Notes: generated by a model from the sequence alone, not told the origin. Shown: positions 19,701 through 28,256, numbered from the stretch's first letter. The stretch is DNA of 64,000 nucleotides from Littorina saxatilis (GCF_037325665.1 NC_090255.1:31875504-31939503), one strand, 5' to 3'. Program-made: numbers and translations.

Positions 19701-21114
19701 ACCGACTGAGCTACATCTCCGCCCCGTAGGAAGTCTTAAATTGGGGGGTCTTAAAAGGGGGTTCCACTGTACCACGTACTGTACCAGTTCTGAAGGAACA
19801 CCAGTTTTGGGAACAGCCAAAAGTGTTCTTATATTCCAGGTGGCATTTAATAACAGGTTAATTTTTGAAACCGTAATGATGAGAGAACAATTGTTGTGTT
19901 AACACTGACAGTTTTATAACATCCATATAAGAAGCTTTCCATTTATACTGATTTGAGAATAAAACAGAAACATCTTCTTCTTCTTCTTCGTTCATGGGTT
20001 TAGACTCCCACGTTCACTCATGTTTTTAGCACGAGTAGATTTTTACGTGTATGACCATTTTTACCCCGCCATTCAGGCAGCTTACGCTGATTTCGGGGGA
20101 GGCATGCTGGGTATTTTCGTGTTTCTATAACCCACCGAACACTGACATGGATTACAGGATCTTTTCCGTGGGCACTTGGTCTTGTGCTTGTGTGTACAAA
20201 CGAAGGGGGTCAAGTCACTAGCAGGTCTGCACATAATAAGTTGACTTGGGAAAATCTCCACTCTCAACCCACCAGGCGGCAGCGACCGGGATTCGAACTC
20301 ACGACCTCCCGATTAGGAGGCCGATGTCTTACCACCACGCCACTGCGCCCATCTGTGTTATAACATCACACACAACGCGTATTAAAGTGATGTTCCATTT
20401 TTACTGATTTGAGAATAAACAGAAACATCCTTTGTTACATGCCATCGACGGGTTATTCTAAGCTCTGCACTGAATGACAATAACATATATCTGTACAAAT
20501 ATATAGTACCCCATCAAAATTCAAAGGCATCATCTGCACTTCTTGGCAGCTACTTCTATGATATTGATACTAATTGGGACAGATTGCCGTGTTTTGACTG
20601 TTAAAATTGATGAGAAACACAGGGGCTAAGCGTCTGAATCACAGGAGTGAAAAAATGAACACTAAATCACATAATTGTAGAAAATAACGGTAATAACAGT
20701 AAAAACAAACTAACTTTGGTGACACTTCCGGTAGCCATGTTACTACCATTTCCGCGTTTACACACACCTGTCTCTTTCCCACTTTGATGACACAGGTGTG
20801 TCGTCGATCTTGCAAAAAACACACAGAATGAACCCCGTAACACTGAATCCATACTTACGGGGTGACAGCCACTCCCACAGAGGTCTGATGGTGTCAGAGA
20901 AGATGTAGAAACACCCGAGGTACCGCTTGCCATTGTGATCCTTGTAGAACGTGTAGTCGTTGAAACAGAACTCCCAAAGTCCTGCCTTGACGAAGCGATT
21001 GCCAGTGAATTCATCGAAAGATTCCACCCAGTAAGGACTGGCAAATGACAGAACATTACATCCAACAGCCGCAGCCACTAAAAAGCACCCGACGAGAGCG
21101 ACTACTCTCCCCAT
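10698..21114 (-). CDS. claudin/PMP22-like four-transmembrane protein A
   Basis: Three coding exons on the minus strand: 21114-20859, 18021-17869, 10912-10698; 207 residues; both introns are phase 1 with GT/AG ends. Exon 1 begins MGRVVALVGCFLVAAAVGCN (first membrane segment). The first extracellular loop carries the claudin-family signature (YWVESF, then AGLWEFCFND with W-GLW-C, then LGC). Exon 2 holds membrane segments 2 and 3 (WFIVMQVMVSLSLLIHVI, LLGSAAVMLFS). Exon 3 completes segment 3 (GIIFVVLIVFGV), then NFLSWSYGLYCMSGWASLFA as segment 4 and a short tail ending YNYPKVNA. Family members form or organise cell contacts or membrane domains; the exact role is unknown. Intron 2 (about 7 kb) holds a DIRS element and MITEs. 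Gene B at 28791-30953 is a paralogue. Confidence 0.85.
11157..11350 (+). repeat. DIRS left inverted terminal repeat
   Basis: From CCCGACTCACATTTAGC to GTCACTCCTACT, about 194 bp, matching the complement of 16827-17022. Some 46 nt of left-only sequence (11111-11156) lie outside it. Confidence 0.9.
11411..11500. repeat. DIRS internal complementary region
   Basis: The first half (GTGAGTCGGGTAAGTATA ... TTTTCGATT) is the complement of the left outer end. The second half (AAATTACATATCTTAACCC ... TTTAGCA) is the complement of the right outer end. This copy of the joined termini is the hallmark of DIRS elements. Confidence 0.92.
11531..14527 (-). CDS. DIRS tyrosine recombinase frame
   Basis: An open frame of 998 codons. 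The recognisable recombinase is its C-terminal third (about 11531-12640). It has an N-terminal SAM-like core-binding stretch (TSSVYTSHWSAWVAWCADNG) and a catalytic domain with a first Arg in ATARRSSEVHAL, an H-x-x-R pair in THEARAWASS and a late Tyr in FINFYLRD. The upstream two thirds overlap the RT/RNase H frame. Its first ATG overlaps the gag-like stop (ATGA). Heavy overlap of these two frames is known for the DIRS family. It would cut and rejoin the circular DNA form at insertion. Confidence 0.85.
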   Translation of the reverse strand: MTRPRATHPRSPHPFGGGRPLPGPSLLVTACKQSVDRGDSTFGVQAALERGESASNQNTSCVQISDKTRGKGHNSVGNRCSSSKGSSGSCFRPQLPGFLREDICSPKELGRVASSLRPVPIEQIPPGDSVYHGDSLFCSGGTQTGGLGNINRSDGCVFSYTHASVRSKVAQISVGNRHLSVQGSPLRLVSGPLGLHNGDTTTLFSGQTKRHSSACIFRRLARTKSEPAVLQSSHAGSVGSGKRSRFSDQPEQIRADTVTKLHVSRDDLRYGGMVSSSLTEKSQQASRPTQVSQVSETGQGQGLGVRLRTDGIYGHSHSAGESMQEAVSGCTQLRVESGLPGLGCLCSDTQLDSTHHKSVVTGRLVSGSSDCASSSGGRHVHRCVSGGLGCSSCTAHGLGDLARESSPVSHQCVGVGGSLFGASELLPCRCRKACSATYRQHHGSGLCEQAGRFTVANTLSQNLSDPAVVCSTSDHSVGEVPTGSAQCFSRCSQPFVQCVAHGVDDHPPCTSEIVGSGRKTCSRSVRYEVFPETASICLPVSRSGSLEDKRSGDQLVGSHGVRLPSVSTAGQGTQKGRDGTPVPHSGGSNVDKPTLVSGPASSHSRSSHSAKPREGRSATTTHGRSSRESAGSAPSRVETLRKSLRRSGASEGTLDLVQKAHRQSTSSVYTSHWSAWVAWCADNGVEATSPRSMQVANHLSWLASQGKSPSSLKVRRSAISSTLKQLGRTISLGGVIASVLRGAALDFVKTKTPVPAWDLFLVLNFLRSSDFEPLHLASLHNLTRKALLLTLLATARRSSEVHALSGLPKDISVESDGSISLRFRPDFLAKNQKPHHPAPVIRIPSLSTILAPGDPDMTNCPVRTLSSYLSRTAPLRAKEQRLLFISLNTARNRDLSRVTLARWIATLIKQAYEWWQKGKGGGQSVLPMSSARTHEARAWASSLAVLQSGRLSEVLDAAYWASEDVFINFYLRDIASKRQDGTNSLPAVVAAGQVLPRS
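12607..14484 (-). CDS. DIRS reverse transcriptase / RNase H / methyltransferase-like frame
   Basis: An open frame of 625 codons. RT blocks include VLDLSPLNKFLREI, SIDLTDAYFHI, RALPFGLSLAPWVF and the YLDD catalytic motif (RAYLDDWLV), then TYLGMTF. RNase H follows (MFTDASRVGWGAHL, LELEAVFLGLR, HTDNTTVAAYVNKQGG, LADALSR). The C-terminal part (VDLFATRFSRRLPVF, AYAFPPFQLL, LILVAPMW) matches the putative methyltransferase region of DIRS elements. The frame copies element RNA into DNA. It is closely related to the frame from 62945. Confidence 0.9.
   Translation of the reverse strand: MVAGGPSRALPYWLQHVNSQWIVGIVRSGFRLLWKEEKAPLTRTPPAFKFPTKPEAKATIQLEIAALLQKEAVEVVSDHNSPGFYGRIFVVPKSSGGWRPVLDLSPLNKFLREIRFTMETPFSVREALRPGDWATSIDLTDAYFHILMHPSDRKWLRFRWATDIYQFRALPFGLSLAPWVFTMVTRQLCSLVRQKGIRLRAYLDDWLVLNQNQQSCSLHTQAVLDQANDLGFQINQSKSELIPSQNFTYLGMTFDTVAWSVRPSLRRVNKLQDLLRSLRSQKQAKVRVLASALGQMESMATLIPLGRVCKRPFQAALNSEWNPAYQGWDVSVQIHSWIRHTTNQWLQAGLFLGVPIVLPPPEVDMFTDASRVGWGAHLAQLTASGTWPESQARSHINVLELEAVFLGLRSFFPAVVGKHVRLHTDNTTVAAYVNKQGGSRSQTLSVRTCQILRWCAQHQITLSAKFLPGRLNVLADALSRSSSVLHTEWTITHHALQRLWVQVEKPVVDLFATRFSRRLPVFVSPFPDPEAWKTNALEINWSDLTAYAFPPFQLLGRVLRKVEMERPSLILVAPMWTSQHWFPDLLRLTVGPPIPLNLEKGDLLQPRTGVLHENPQALRLHAWRL
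14524..16605 (-). CDS. DIRS gag-like frame
   Basis: The likely start is MADKERKK at 16605, because the other DIRS element starts the same way (MSDGDKKRER); the open frame runs a little further upstream to 16692. A basic, low-complexity N-terminus is followed by an internal doubled segment (VGPELVAPPPRLG twice). The more conserved C-terminal half (ALIGLEETGRYSLELASLSE) and an Arg/Gly-rich tail ending KPNPQ follow. The function is presumed RNA binding or particle formation by analogy. Confidence 0.8.
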   Translation of the reverse strand: MADKERKKPQTRQMAAECSPSKDALKETGKVTTVSVHDPVSQTTMSVNISDPDSPVMPVLKEAKSKAPSAKKRRSGKDKTKDDFSSLFEKFSVNMNNMFAQQQQFAADLHATRKELHSLPAGVGGVASLAYAKAPPSCTITSADVHAEQGDCFIQGAVSRSSGLSSSPVARFSGESVQVGPELVAPPPRLGGESLTFPEAIALYKRRNSWGVNTGQQVGPELVAPPPRLGSESSTLPEAIALSKRNSRGVDTGQRDSCTHRQTGMSPVNVYKSQLPPSGQEAAFGQALHGPSVLQSASPVVDRFSDAASHSDFHGTATADSEVDDSHSLSEEEVDVKLSLRLKPAMVTAAQVSAKYFAEGVTAMTSSAAPPPSAVGDFRPALTEVQGYRFSESPSVAYELSKVLARTSGSENSLPVDTVPLLAAHGQAPDSAQPWLASGQLRMASTSFHARKFALSRRHHSLIETYALPSAPLPVTPELANLREDVYRFDKTCAYSEGALIGLEETGRYSLELASLSETLLRSLSRSIAVSLDPFEFRNDASVKDVPILLASLAKVSAEQMTVAARLYAHAVYTRRDAFLSGSRIQDKSTLDLLKVSPFTEGSLLGQPSLDALDKQTQNAKDLAIAKLAQHGFAKPQAKQQGPPKASFTSANRGRGSQHSQSSFRGRGRGAPYPKKKPSFGNARGSGRKPNPQ
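16827..17022 (-). repeat. DIRS right inverted terminal repeat
   Basis: From AGTAGGAGTGACGTTTCT to GTGAGTCGGG, the complement of 11157-11350 with no difference noticed by eye. 18 nt of right-only sequence (GTTAAGATATGTAATTTA...) follow. Confidence 0.9.
17047..17173 (+). mobile_element. LINE 3' fragment, severely 5'-truncated
   Basis: It encodes a typical LINE ORF2 C-terminus (DTIWPEETALQKKLYGLGED, then ANDELAAND-like end, stop TAA), followed at once by (GAA)n. Flanking AATTGCCTG and AATTGCTTG look like a target duplication. It abuts the DIRS right end. Confidence 0.65.
17685..17822 (-). mobile_element. SINE 3' fragment
   Basis: ATCATGGGCTGAAACTCCC ... TACCCCGCCATTTAGGCAG on the plus strand is the SINE body end. 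The copy is truncated before the middle. It lies 47 nt from claudin-like gene A exon 2. Confidence 0.75.
18100..18329. mobile_element. TTAA-flanked MITE, copy 1
   Basis: TTAA at 18096-18099 and 18330-18333. The ends (CACTTTCTACCCC / GGGAGACAATGAG) are imperfect inverted repeats. It shares most of its length with 39853-40142 in reverse, including CTGCTGCAGCAGGTCACTCAG-type core. Confidence 0.7.
18427..18621. mobile_element. pogo-like MITE copy 4
   Basis: TA-flanked. Ends CAGTTGAACCTCC and GTGTTCCACTG, with AAGACTCCCTCC and GACTTGATTTTCTCA blocks inside. Confidence 0.75.
18854..19073. mobile_element. TTAA-flanked MITE with CCCCTTCACTGCC ends
   Basis: A 220-bp element. TTAA at 18850-18853 and 19074-19077, with perfect 13-bp inverted ends CCCCTTCACTGCC / GGCAGTGAAGGGG. 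This fits a piggyBac-type non-autonomous element. Confidence 0.8.
19195..19769. mobile_element. pogo-like MITE copy 6 with a SINE inserted
   Basis: TA at 19193-19194 and 19770-19771. Ends CAGTGGAACCCCCC and GGGGGTTCCACTG. Without the SINE it is a normal-sized copy, in the orientation opposite to its neighbours. Confidence 0.8.
19337..19727 (-). mobile_element. tRNA-derived SINE (type 1), full length
   Basis: Minus strand: head GATGTAGCTCAGTCGGTAG (A box), body, (GAA)n tail. Flanked by a 10-bp target duplication AGGAAGTCTT (19327-19336, 19728-19737). Confidence 0.9.
19975..20351 (-). mobile_element. tRNA-derived SINE (type 2), full length
   Basis: Minus strand: the head contains GTGAGTTCGAATCCCGG (B box) and TAAGACATCGGCC. 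The body has the CACTAGCAGGTCTGC segment of type 2 and a (GAA)n tail. It lies in intron 1 of claudin-like gene A. Confidence 0.85.
20352..20858. other. intron 1 of claudin-like gene A, no element seen
   Basis: Between the SINE and the exon 1 donor I see no repeat ends or coding signal. Confidence 0.4.
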
Positions 21115-21554
21115 TGTCGATTGTTATTTTACGAAATCGAAATATCAGTCGAACGTCATTTCAAGTTTCTGCGAGATACCTCTGCTTCCGTGAGTAATCC
21201 TTCGGCGACACTCGGTAGCGCTCGGCTTGAAATGTAGGTCATGTCACCTGGCTGGGCTAGTCTATTTTGCGCAGGGGGTAAAAGGTGTGGAATGCGCTTG
21301 AGTGAGGTCAACGATGTGTGTCTTTGTGTTGGTAAAAAAGGTTAGCACAATTGTTTCTATGTATATCTCTACTTTGGATACAACCTGACAAATACGTTCA
21401 TAACTTTACCGCACAAGGTGTAAGAATTGGTCAATAAAACGTATGTGTGTGTGACTGTGTGTGTGTGCGCGCGTGTGTGTGCGTGTGTGGTCTTCTTAAT
21501 TTATATAGTTTTCCACTAAATAAGCCTCAACGAAAGTAAACTTGACTTACATCT

Positions 21555-21558
<4 letters not shown>

Positions 21559-21594
<36 letters not shown>

Positions 21595-21600
21595 CGTGCG

Positions 21601-21632
<32 letters not shown>
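21559..21632. repeat. (TG)n microsatellite
   Basis: TG runs with GCGTGCGTGCGC interruptions, left flank of a palindromic element. Confidence 0.9.
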
Positions 21633-21635
<3 letters not shown>

Positions 21636-21637
21636 AT

Positions 21638-22089
21638 GGTCCCAAATGAGGACTTGCAATTGCTTCATACCGCCAAACTGAGGACCTAAAACCGAAATGG
21701 GGACCCAAAACCAAGTCCTCATTTCGTTCTATTCATCTAACGTCTTCAGAAGAGATATTCCTGTTCTGTTACTATTTTTAGTAAAATACACACAAAAACA
21801 CATACTCATATGTACATGTTTTGACACCGTTAAGTTGACTTTTTTGACGGAAAGAATGTCATAACAATGTTCAAAATGACATTCTTTCCGTCCTCTATAG
21901 GCGACGAAATAGGTCAAATTTTGTGCCTTTTTTAGTGTAAAATTCGTCGATGCCGGACCGAGTACTGCACTCAGTGCCGTTGTAGTGCAAGTGCACTACA
22001 AAGGCACTGCGCCCAGTGCCGTTGTAGTGCAAGTGCACTACAAACGCACGTGAATGTGTGTATTAGCAAGTCCTCGTTTGGGACCATAT
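21638..22089. repeat. TIR element inside a GT microsatellite, with inner palindromes
   Basis: Ends TATGGTCCCAAATGAGGACT and the complement form near 22069 (AGTCCTCGTTTGGGACCATA). GT repeats lie on both outer sides. Inside are a palindrome TGACGGAAAGAATGTCAT/ATGACATTCTTTCCGTC (21846-21893) and two tandem hairpins TTGTAGTGC-AAGT-GCACTACAA near 21980 and 22022. Confidence 0.65.
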
Positions 22090-22093
22090 ACAC

Positions 22094-22127
<34 letters not shown>

Positions 22128-22520
22128 CCAGTCTGGTCCTTTTTACTCTGAAAAATTGCTGTTGACAAAAGTAGCACCAAGGCATGATATTATAAAGTGA
22201 GAAACAAAGACATTAAAATTGCAATTTTGACAAAATCAGCTCACACACACACATACCTTAATGTCAACACAAGGTTTTTTTCAGGCTCCAAGCTGTTTAT
22301 AATAATATTCTGATCAACAGTTTCAAAATAGACACAATGCAAAAAGGTACTACTGGATTATATATACAAGTTAAAAAGTTTTTTTTGTAAAATCGTATTA
22401 AAAGTTTTACTACACAACTGATCGACCCACTTCATAAATATTCTTGCATTATATTAAAAAAAAAATAAAACTCTGTACAAAGTCAATACACATGTGCTCT
22501 CTCTCTCTCTCCATCTCCCC

Positions 22521-22522
<2 letters not shown>

Positions 22523-22574
<52 letters not shown>
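22523..22574. repeat. (AC)n microsatellite
   Basis: A pure AC run after a CT run. Confidence 0.9.
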
Positions 22575-22577
<3 letters not shown>

Positions 22578-22910
22578 ATATGCATAATTTTGATATGTAC
22601 CAATCATAAACTGATCAAACTATTAGACATACATTAATAACCACAACTCTTAAAGTATTATGTGAACAACAAAGTGAAAATAAACACTGATTCTAAAATA
22701 ACAGCACATTGGAATGTATTCAGCATATTCTTCACATCAAAATATTTAATCACACCATTTTATTTCTCTTATATAAAACCATTTGACCATTTCTAAAGAA
22801 TCACCTTATGACATCAACAAACTCACAGTAAATAAAAAATTAAAAAAGAAGATGAAAAATGTAGTTTAAAAAAACCTACTCTTTCTTGCAGAAAACATCC
22901 ACAAAGTATA

Positions 22911-23153
22911 AGGCCAAAAAAAAATAGGTCTGTTTACGGTAACATAGGCCAAAAAAATAGGGTCGGTAGGTCGGGATATTTTATTTTTTATTTTTTTCTC
23001 CAAAAAACCATATTTTTACGTTATTTTGCCAAAAAAACCAAGATTTTTTTTTTTTTTTTTTTCCCCCCCAATGCCAAATAAAAGTCTAGGGTCGCGCGAA
23101 AAAAATAGGGTCGGTCGGGTTACCGTAAACAGACTATTTTTTGGGGGGGGCCT
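22911..23153. mobile_element. GGCC-ended TA MITE, copy 2
   Basis: AGGCCAAAAAAAAATAGG, GTCTGTTTACGGTAAC at the left and the complement near 23120-23153. Poly-A/T spacers. Confidence 0.8.
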
Positions 23154-23296
23154 AATCCTATAGAATGGACATGTCCACAGTATAAAATGCTAAAAACAAA
23201 AACACCACAGTATAAAATGCTAAAAACAAAAACACAACATCCGCACATATAAATTATAAAAACAACAGTAACAAAAACATCCTCAGTAGGATTGTT

Positions 23297-23601
23297 AGGC
23301 CAAAAAAAAAATTAGGTGTGGTTAAGGTAACATTGCCAAAAAAAATAGGGTAGGAAGGTAGGCAATCACTTTTTTTGTTTTTACTTTTTTTTCTAATGTG
23401 TACAAATTAAACCTACTTGACAGGGAAATAAGTGTGCGACTCGAGCGCTTTCGCTTTCATTGCGTTTTCTGCACTCAGGTTTTTTAAAAAAAAAATTTAA
23501 TTTTTTTAATTTTTTACAAATGTAATAAAAAGTTATAGGGTCGGCCCCTAAAAATAGGGTAGGTCGGGTTACCGTAACCACACCTATTTTTTTTTTAGGC
23601 C
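23297..23601. mobile_element. GGCC-ended TA MITE, copy 3
   Basis: AGGCCAAAAAAAAAATTAGG, GTGTGGTTAAGGTAAC at the left; GGTTACCGTAACCACACC ... TTTTTTAGGCC at the right. Confidence 0.8.
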
Positions 23602-24424
23602 TTATGACATGTTCTGTGAGGCATGTCTATGAACAGTGAAACCTACACACCACCGTATCGGGGGTGTAATAGTTGGAAAGCAAAATACTGAAATGTTTTC
23701 TATGGAGGGTTGCACAGCGACATCCTTTCTCCTCAGTCAACCATCAATCAGACCCCTGCACATTCATAACAATCCTAAATGAGAGACTTATCAAAATCCC
23801 AATATTAAAGGATTAAAATAAAGGTGGAGAGTATTTTAGTCTGAGAGTGTACTGTACATATCCCCAATTACAGCAGTCATCCATGCCAGACCCAATACAG
23901 AATTTTTGCTTCTGTTAAAGTGGTTTTTAATTTGTTTCCCTCTTTTTTCTTCTCTTTGGGGGTGAGGTGGGGGTGGTGGACGGGAAGGGGATATTTATTT
24001 TACAATCACAAGAAAACCCAATATGGATGCTTGTCACTAAAAAATACAGAATCGCAAACACACACATGAAAATCATCAAAATATTCTGATCCTGAGATTT
24101 GTGCCAACATGATTTGAAATAGTTTGAAAGACTTTTCTGTTGGTGTACACATGTATGTGATTACATCGTGGTGATAGGGAACACTAGTCCTAAGAGATCA
24201 TAAGGAACCATGATTCTAGGGCTGCACTTGCTACACAGGTCACACTGTTTGTGGGGTAGATTAACTATACTGTTATAACTTATACAATAATAAAGCTATC
24301 TGAAGACTGTTTGTTCTTTCATTCATGAATGTGTACTGCTCACAACATGTAAACAGGTGAACATGAAACACTGAAAGTACATGTAAAATAAAAGTACTGT
24401 AATCAAGAGTATTATTTTTATTAA
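23602..24424. other. no gene or repeat seen
   Basis: AT-rich intergenic DNA without recognisable element ends. Confidence 0.35.
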
Positions 24425-25014
24425 AAAAAACACCCCACCTTTTAAGACTAAATTATCAGATATCCTGTTCAAAACATCTGTGGAATGCCCATGACCCCCC
24501 CCCCCCCCCCCCCCCCCATTTAAGACTTCCTCCCATCTAAGACCTTATTTCTCAGGTTTTTTGTTCATAACCTCTGTAAATGTACCCCCATTTTAAAACT
24601 CCCTCCTTTTTAAGACTTGGGGTTTTTTTTTTTTTAGGTCTCAAATTGAGCGGGGATGTAGCTCAGTCGGTAGTGCGCTGGATTTGTATCCAGTTGGCCG
24701 CTTTCAGTGTGAGTTCGTCCCCACGTTCGGCGAGAGATTTATTTCTCAGAGTCAACTTTGTGTCCAGACTCTCCTCAGTGTCCGAACACCCCCGTGTGTA
24801 CACGCAAGCACAAGACCAAGTGCGCACGAAAAAGATCCTGTAATCCATGTCAGAGTGCGGTGGGTTATAGAAACACGAAAATACCCAGCATGCTTCCTCC
24901 GAAAGCGGCGTATGGCTGCCTAAATGGCGGGGTAAAAACGGTCATACACGTAAAAGCCGTGGGAGTTTCAGCCCATGAACGAACAAACAAGTCTCAAATG
25001 GAATGTTCCACTGT
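24425..25014. mobile_element. pogo-like MITE copy 7 with a SINE inserted
   Basis: It holds the family's internal AAGACTTCCTCCC and CATAACCTCTGTAAATG blocks and a poly-C tract (24498-24518). The left terminal repeat is worn; the right end is ATGTTCCACTG. A further fragment ending GGTTACCACTGTA lies at 25049-25108. Confidence 0.65.
24649..24990 (+). mobile_element. tRNA-derived SINE (type 1), full length
   Basis: Begins GCGGGGATGTAGCTCAGTCG and ends GAACGAACAAACAA. Target duplication GTCTCAAAT at 24638-24646 and 24991-24999. It is the only full plus-strand type 1 copy with an unmixed body. Confidence 0.9.
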
Positions 25015-25126
25015 CCATGTATTAGTATGTGTATCTGTATACATCTGCACTCCTTCAAGACCTGAGTTTATAAAAATTCTGGTGATCTTAAAAAGGGGTT
25101 ACCACTGTAGCCCAGAGTCAGAGGTT

Positions 25127-25524
25127 GTTTGTTTGTTTGTTTGTTTGTTTGTTTGTTTGTGTGTTTGTTTGTTTGTGTGTTTGTTTGTTTGTTCGTTCAT
25201 GGGCTGAAACTCACACGGGTTTTACGTGTATGACCGTTTTTACCCCGCCATTCAGGCAGCCATACGCCGCTTTCGGAGGAAGCATGCTGGGTATTTTCGT
25301 GTTTCTATAACCCACCGAACTCTGACATGGATTACAGGATCTTTTTCGTGCGCACTTGGTCTTGTGCTTGCGTGTACACACGGGGGGTGTTCGGACACCG
25401 AGGAGAGTCTGCACACAAAGTTGACTCTGAGAAATAAATCTCTCGCCGAACATGGGGACAAACTCACGCTGACAGCGGCCAACTGGATACAAATCCAGCG
25501 CGCTACCGACTGAGCTACATCCCC
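25127..25524 (-). mobile_element. tRNA-derived SINE (type 1), full length, recent
   Basis: Flanked by a perfect 17-bp duplication GCCCAGAGTCAGAGGTT (25110-25126, 25525-25541); part of it may be shared with the head. The tail is a long (GTTT)n. It is close in sequence to the copy 140 nt upstream but inverted. Confidence 0.93.
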
Positions 25525-25857
25525 GCCCAGAGTCAGAGGTTACAACAAGGTTAATGGATGATTCATACAAATAATTGTTTTTGCAAACAAGACCTCAGAG
25601 GTGTCAAAAATATGTTGTACATAGGTGGAAAATGTCTGTTCATTCTCATTCACCTAGCAAAAATAGCATACAAAAATCAGAAGAACAGGCAGCATGCAAG
25701 CAAAGAAAAAAGGATAAAGCATGTACATGTACAAGGAAAAGCGTGAATCCAAAACAACTCTCTCTATCTCCTTAAGAAAGAAGCAAGGATGGGAATTTAA
25801 GCTGTGAGGGTAAAGGAAAAGGGGATTGCTCCCTCCAACCAAAATACAATATAATAC

Positions 25858-25872
25858 ACTCACTCACTCACT

Positions 25873-25922
<50 letters not shown>
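25858..25922. repeat. (CA)n microsatellite
   Basis: ACTC repeats, then a pure CA run. Confidence 0.9.
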
Positions 25923-25927
<5 letters not shown>

Positions 25928-26642
25928 GCACACTATCATAACTGAACTAAATATTGGGCACATGTTTCATTTATGAAAAACGGACATTCGAAAAGCATTG
26001 TTTTGAGTTTAAATGCATAAGAGTTCCCCAGAAGTTCAAACAGTGACCATAAGTATGTAAAAGCAGGGTAGAACTGGGTGCTTGGAGCTGCACATTTTAT
26101 TTACATTGTCCACCTCTTTACATTTAGCTGATGGATAACACACTTAGAGAGTCATTAGCCCATGCATGCAATTTTTACAGAATGAATCGGGGTAGCATAG
26201 TCAAGCAGTCAAACAGAAAAGCGTAGAAACAGACAGAATACTTAGTGCAATACCACACATAAGTGACGACAAACGTTCGTGAACATTTTTATGGCATTGT
26301 CTTTTGCTGTAGATATTATGGGAAAAGCACAAATCCCCATTATAATGCTCGATATTTCCCATGCAAAACCCTCCACGCTGATATTGAGACAGTAAGGCCA
26401 AAACGAAAAATATGTCTGTTTCCGGTAACATCGCCGAAAAAAATAGGGTCGGTCGGTCGGTTTTTATTATTTTTTTTTAATTTTTTTTTTTTTTAAACCT
26501 TTTTCTTACGTTTTGTTAACGTCTTTTTACGTGTTTGTTTTTTTTCCCGGCGTCATTGGCCGCCATGTTTTTTTTGCGTGACGACGGAAACGGGAGGTAA
26601 GTCTCTTCGATTGTGAAGTCTCATCGACCGATTACCTCCTGT

Positions 26643-28256
26643 TTTTACATTTTGTCAAGTTTTGACTAAATGTTTTAACGTAGAGGGGGGAATCGAGACG
26701 AGGGTCATGGTGTATGTGTGTGTCTGTGTGTGTGTAGAGCGATTCAGAGAAAACTACTGGCATGAGAGATCCTGAGTATGGTATCTCCAGACGTTTTTGA
26801 CTCACATGCGAAGCAAAAGTGAGTCTATGTACTCACCCGAGTCGTCCGTCCGTCCGTCCGGACGTCCGGACGTCCGTCCGTCCGGAAAACTTTAACGTTG
26901 GATATTTCTTGGACACTATTCAGTCTATCAGTACCAAATTTGGCAAGATGGTGTATGATGACAAGGCCCCCAAAAACATACATAGCGTCTTGACCTTGCT
27001 TCAAGGTCAAGGTCGCAGGGGCCATAAATGTTGCCTAAAAAACAGCTATTTTTCACATTTTTCACATTTTCTCTGAAGTTTTTGAGATTGAATACCTCAC
27101 CTATATATGATATATAGGGCAAAGTAAGCCCCATCTTTTGATACCAGTTTGGTTTACCTTGCTTCAAGGTCAAGGTCACAGGAGCTCTTCAAAGTTGGAT
27201 TGTATACATATTTTGAAGTGACCTTGACCCTGAACTATGGAAGATAACTGTTTCAAACTTAAAAATTATGTGGGGCACATGTTATGCTTTCATCATGAGA
27301 CACATTTGGTCACATATGATCAAGGTCAAGGTCACTTTGACCCTTATGAAATGTGACCAAAATAAGGTAGTGAACCACTAAAAGTGACCATATCTCATGG
27401 TAGAAAGAGCCAATAAGCACCATTGTACTTCCTATGTCTTGAATTAACAGCTTTGTGTTGCATGACCTTGGATGACCTTGACCTTGGGTCAATGTCACAT
27501 GTATTTTGGTAGGAAAAATGTGTAAAGCAGTTCTTAGTGTATGATGTCATTGCTAGGTTTAGGTCAAGCATGTGAGTCGTATGGGCTTTGCCCTTCTTGT
27601 TTTCATTTTTTTCGATAAATGTCTTTGATGACGTCATATCCGGCTTTTTGTAAAAGTTGAGGCGGCACTGTCACGCTCTCATTGACATTTGGTCAAGTAA
27701 TCTTCAACGAAGCCCGGACTTTGGTATTGCATTTCAGCTTGGAGGCTTAAAAATTAATTAATGAGTTTGCTCTTTAAAGTTGTCATTAAAATCAATTTTT
27801 CGCAAACAGATTTAAAATTGATTGCATCGTATTTTTCATCACATTCTGAATCTAAAAATATATACATAAGTCATGTTTACTCTTAAAATGTGATCACAAT
27901 TAACGAAAATAGATTAATTAGTCTTACGATTAAAATTTAAGAAATTGATCCAAAAATGATTTCATCTTATTCTTTATCATTTCCTGATTCCAAAAACATA
28001 TAGATATGATAGGTTGTATTCCAAACAAGCTCAGAAAGTTAACAAGAATACAGAAAAGCGCGCTTTCATGCTTAGCACAATACGCTACCGCGCTAATCTG
28101 GCGTGTCAATATCACTACGTGGGAAGTGAGCGATTTCCTTCACGCGGGGATTGACGAAGCTGTACTGTCTTGGTGAAAAAATACAGTGCATTCAGTTTTA
28201 TCCCGTGAGTTCGACAGCTTGACTAAATGTAGTAATTTCGCCTTGCGCGACTTGTT
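26643..28256 (+). mobile_element. Helentron-like element (ACATTTAGTCAAG family), interrupted
   Basis: 5' palindrome TGTCAAGTTTTGACTAAAT, TAGAGGGGGGAATCGAGACG, GTGTGT microsatellite, AGAGCGATTCAGA. 3' GACAGCTTGACTAAATG and hairpin TCGCCTTGCGCGA, then CTTGTT. Interrupted by the GACTCACATG element at a T run. Other copies: 31763-32634, 48200-49080, part at 46385-46592. Confidence 0.7.
26795..27600 (+). mobile_element. Helentron-like element (GACTCACATG family), copy 2
   Basis: Nearly identical by eye to 6091-6896, apart from a longer GTCCGTCC run near the 5' side and a small loss near the 3' side. Same 3' hairpin GGGCTTTGCCC and TTCTTGTT end. It lies between T residues of its host element. Confidence 0.75.

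Larger units (their letters stand above)
18797..19782. mobile_element. pogo-like MITE copy 5, with a TTAA MITE and copy 6 nested in it
   Basis: The left end is CACTGTGGAACCACCC. A TTAA MITE interrupts it at 18854. Its right end (CGGGTA|CCAC..TGTA) is split by copy 6, which entered at its TA. Confidence 0.65.

Noticed and set aside
24649-24730. tRNA gene
   Set aside because: A and B box-like sequence is present but continues into the SINE body with target duplications; it is a SINE head. The same holds at 38563, 43918 and 47815.
24684-24923. Small Cys/Arg-rich proteins repeated at several places (19.4, 24.7, 25.3 kb)
   Set aside because: All are translations of the SINE body.
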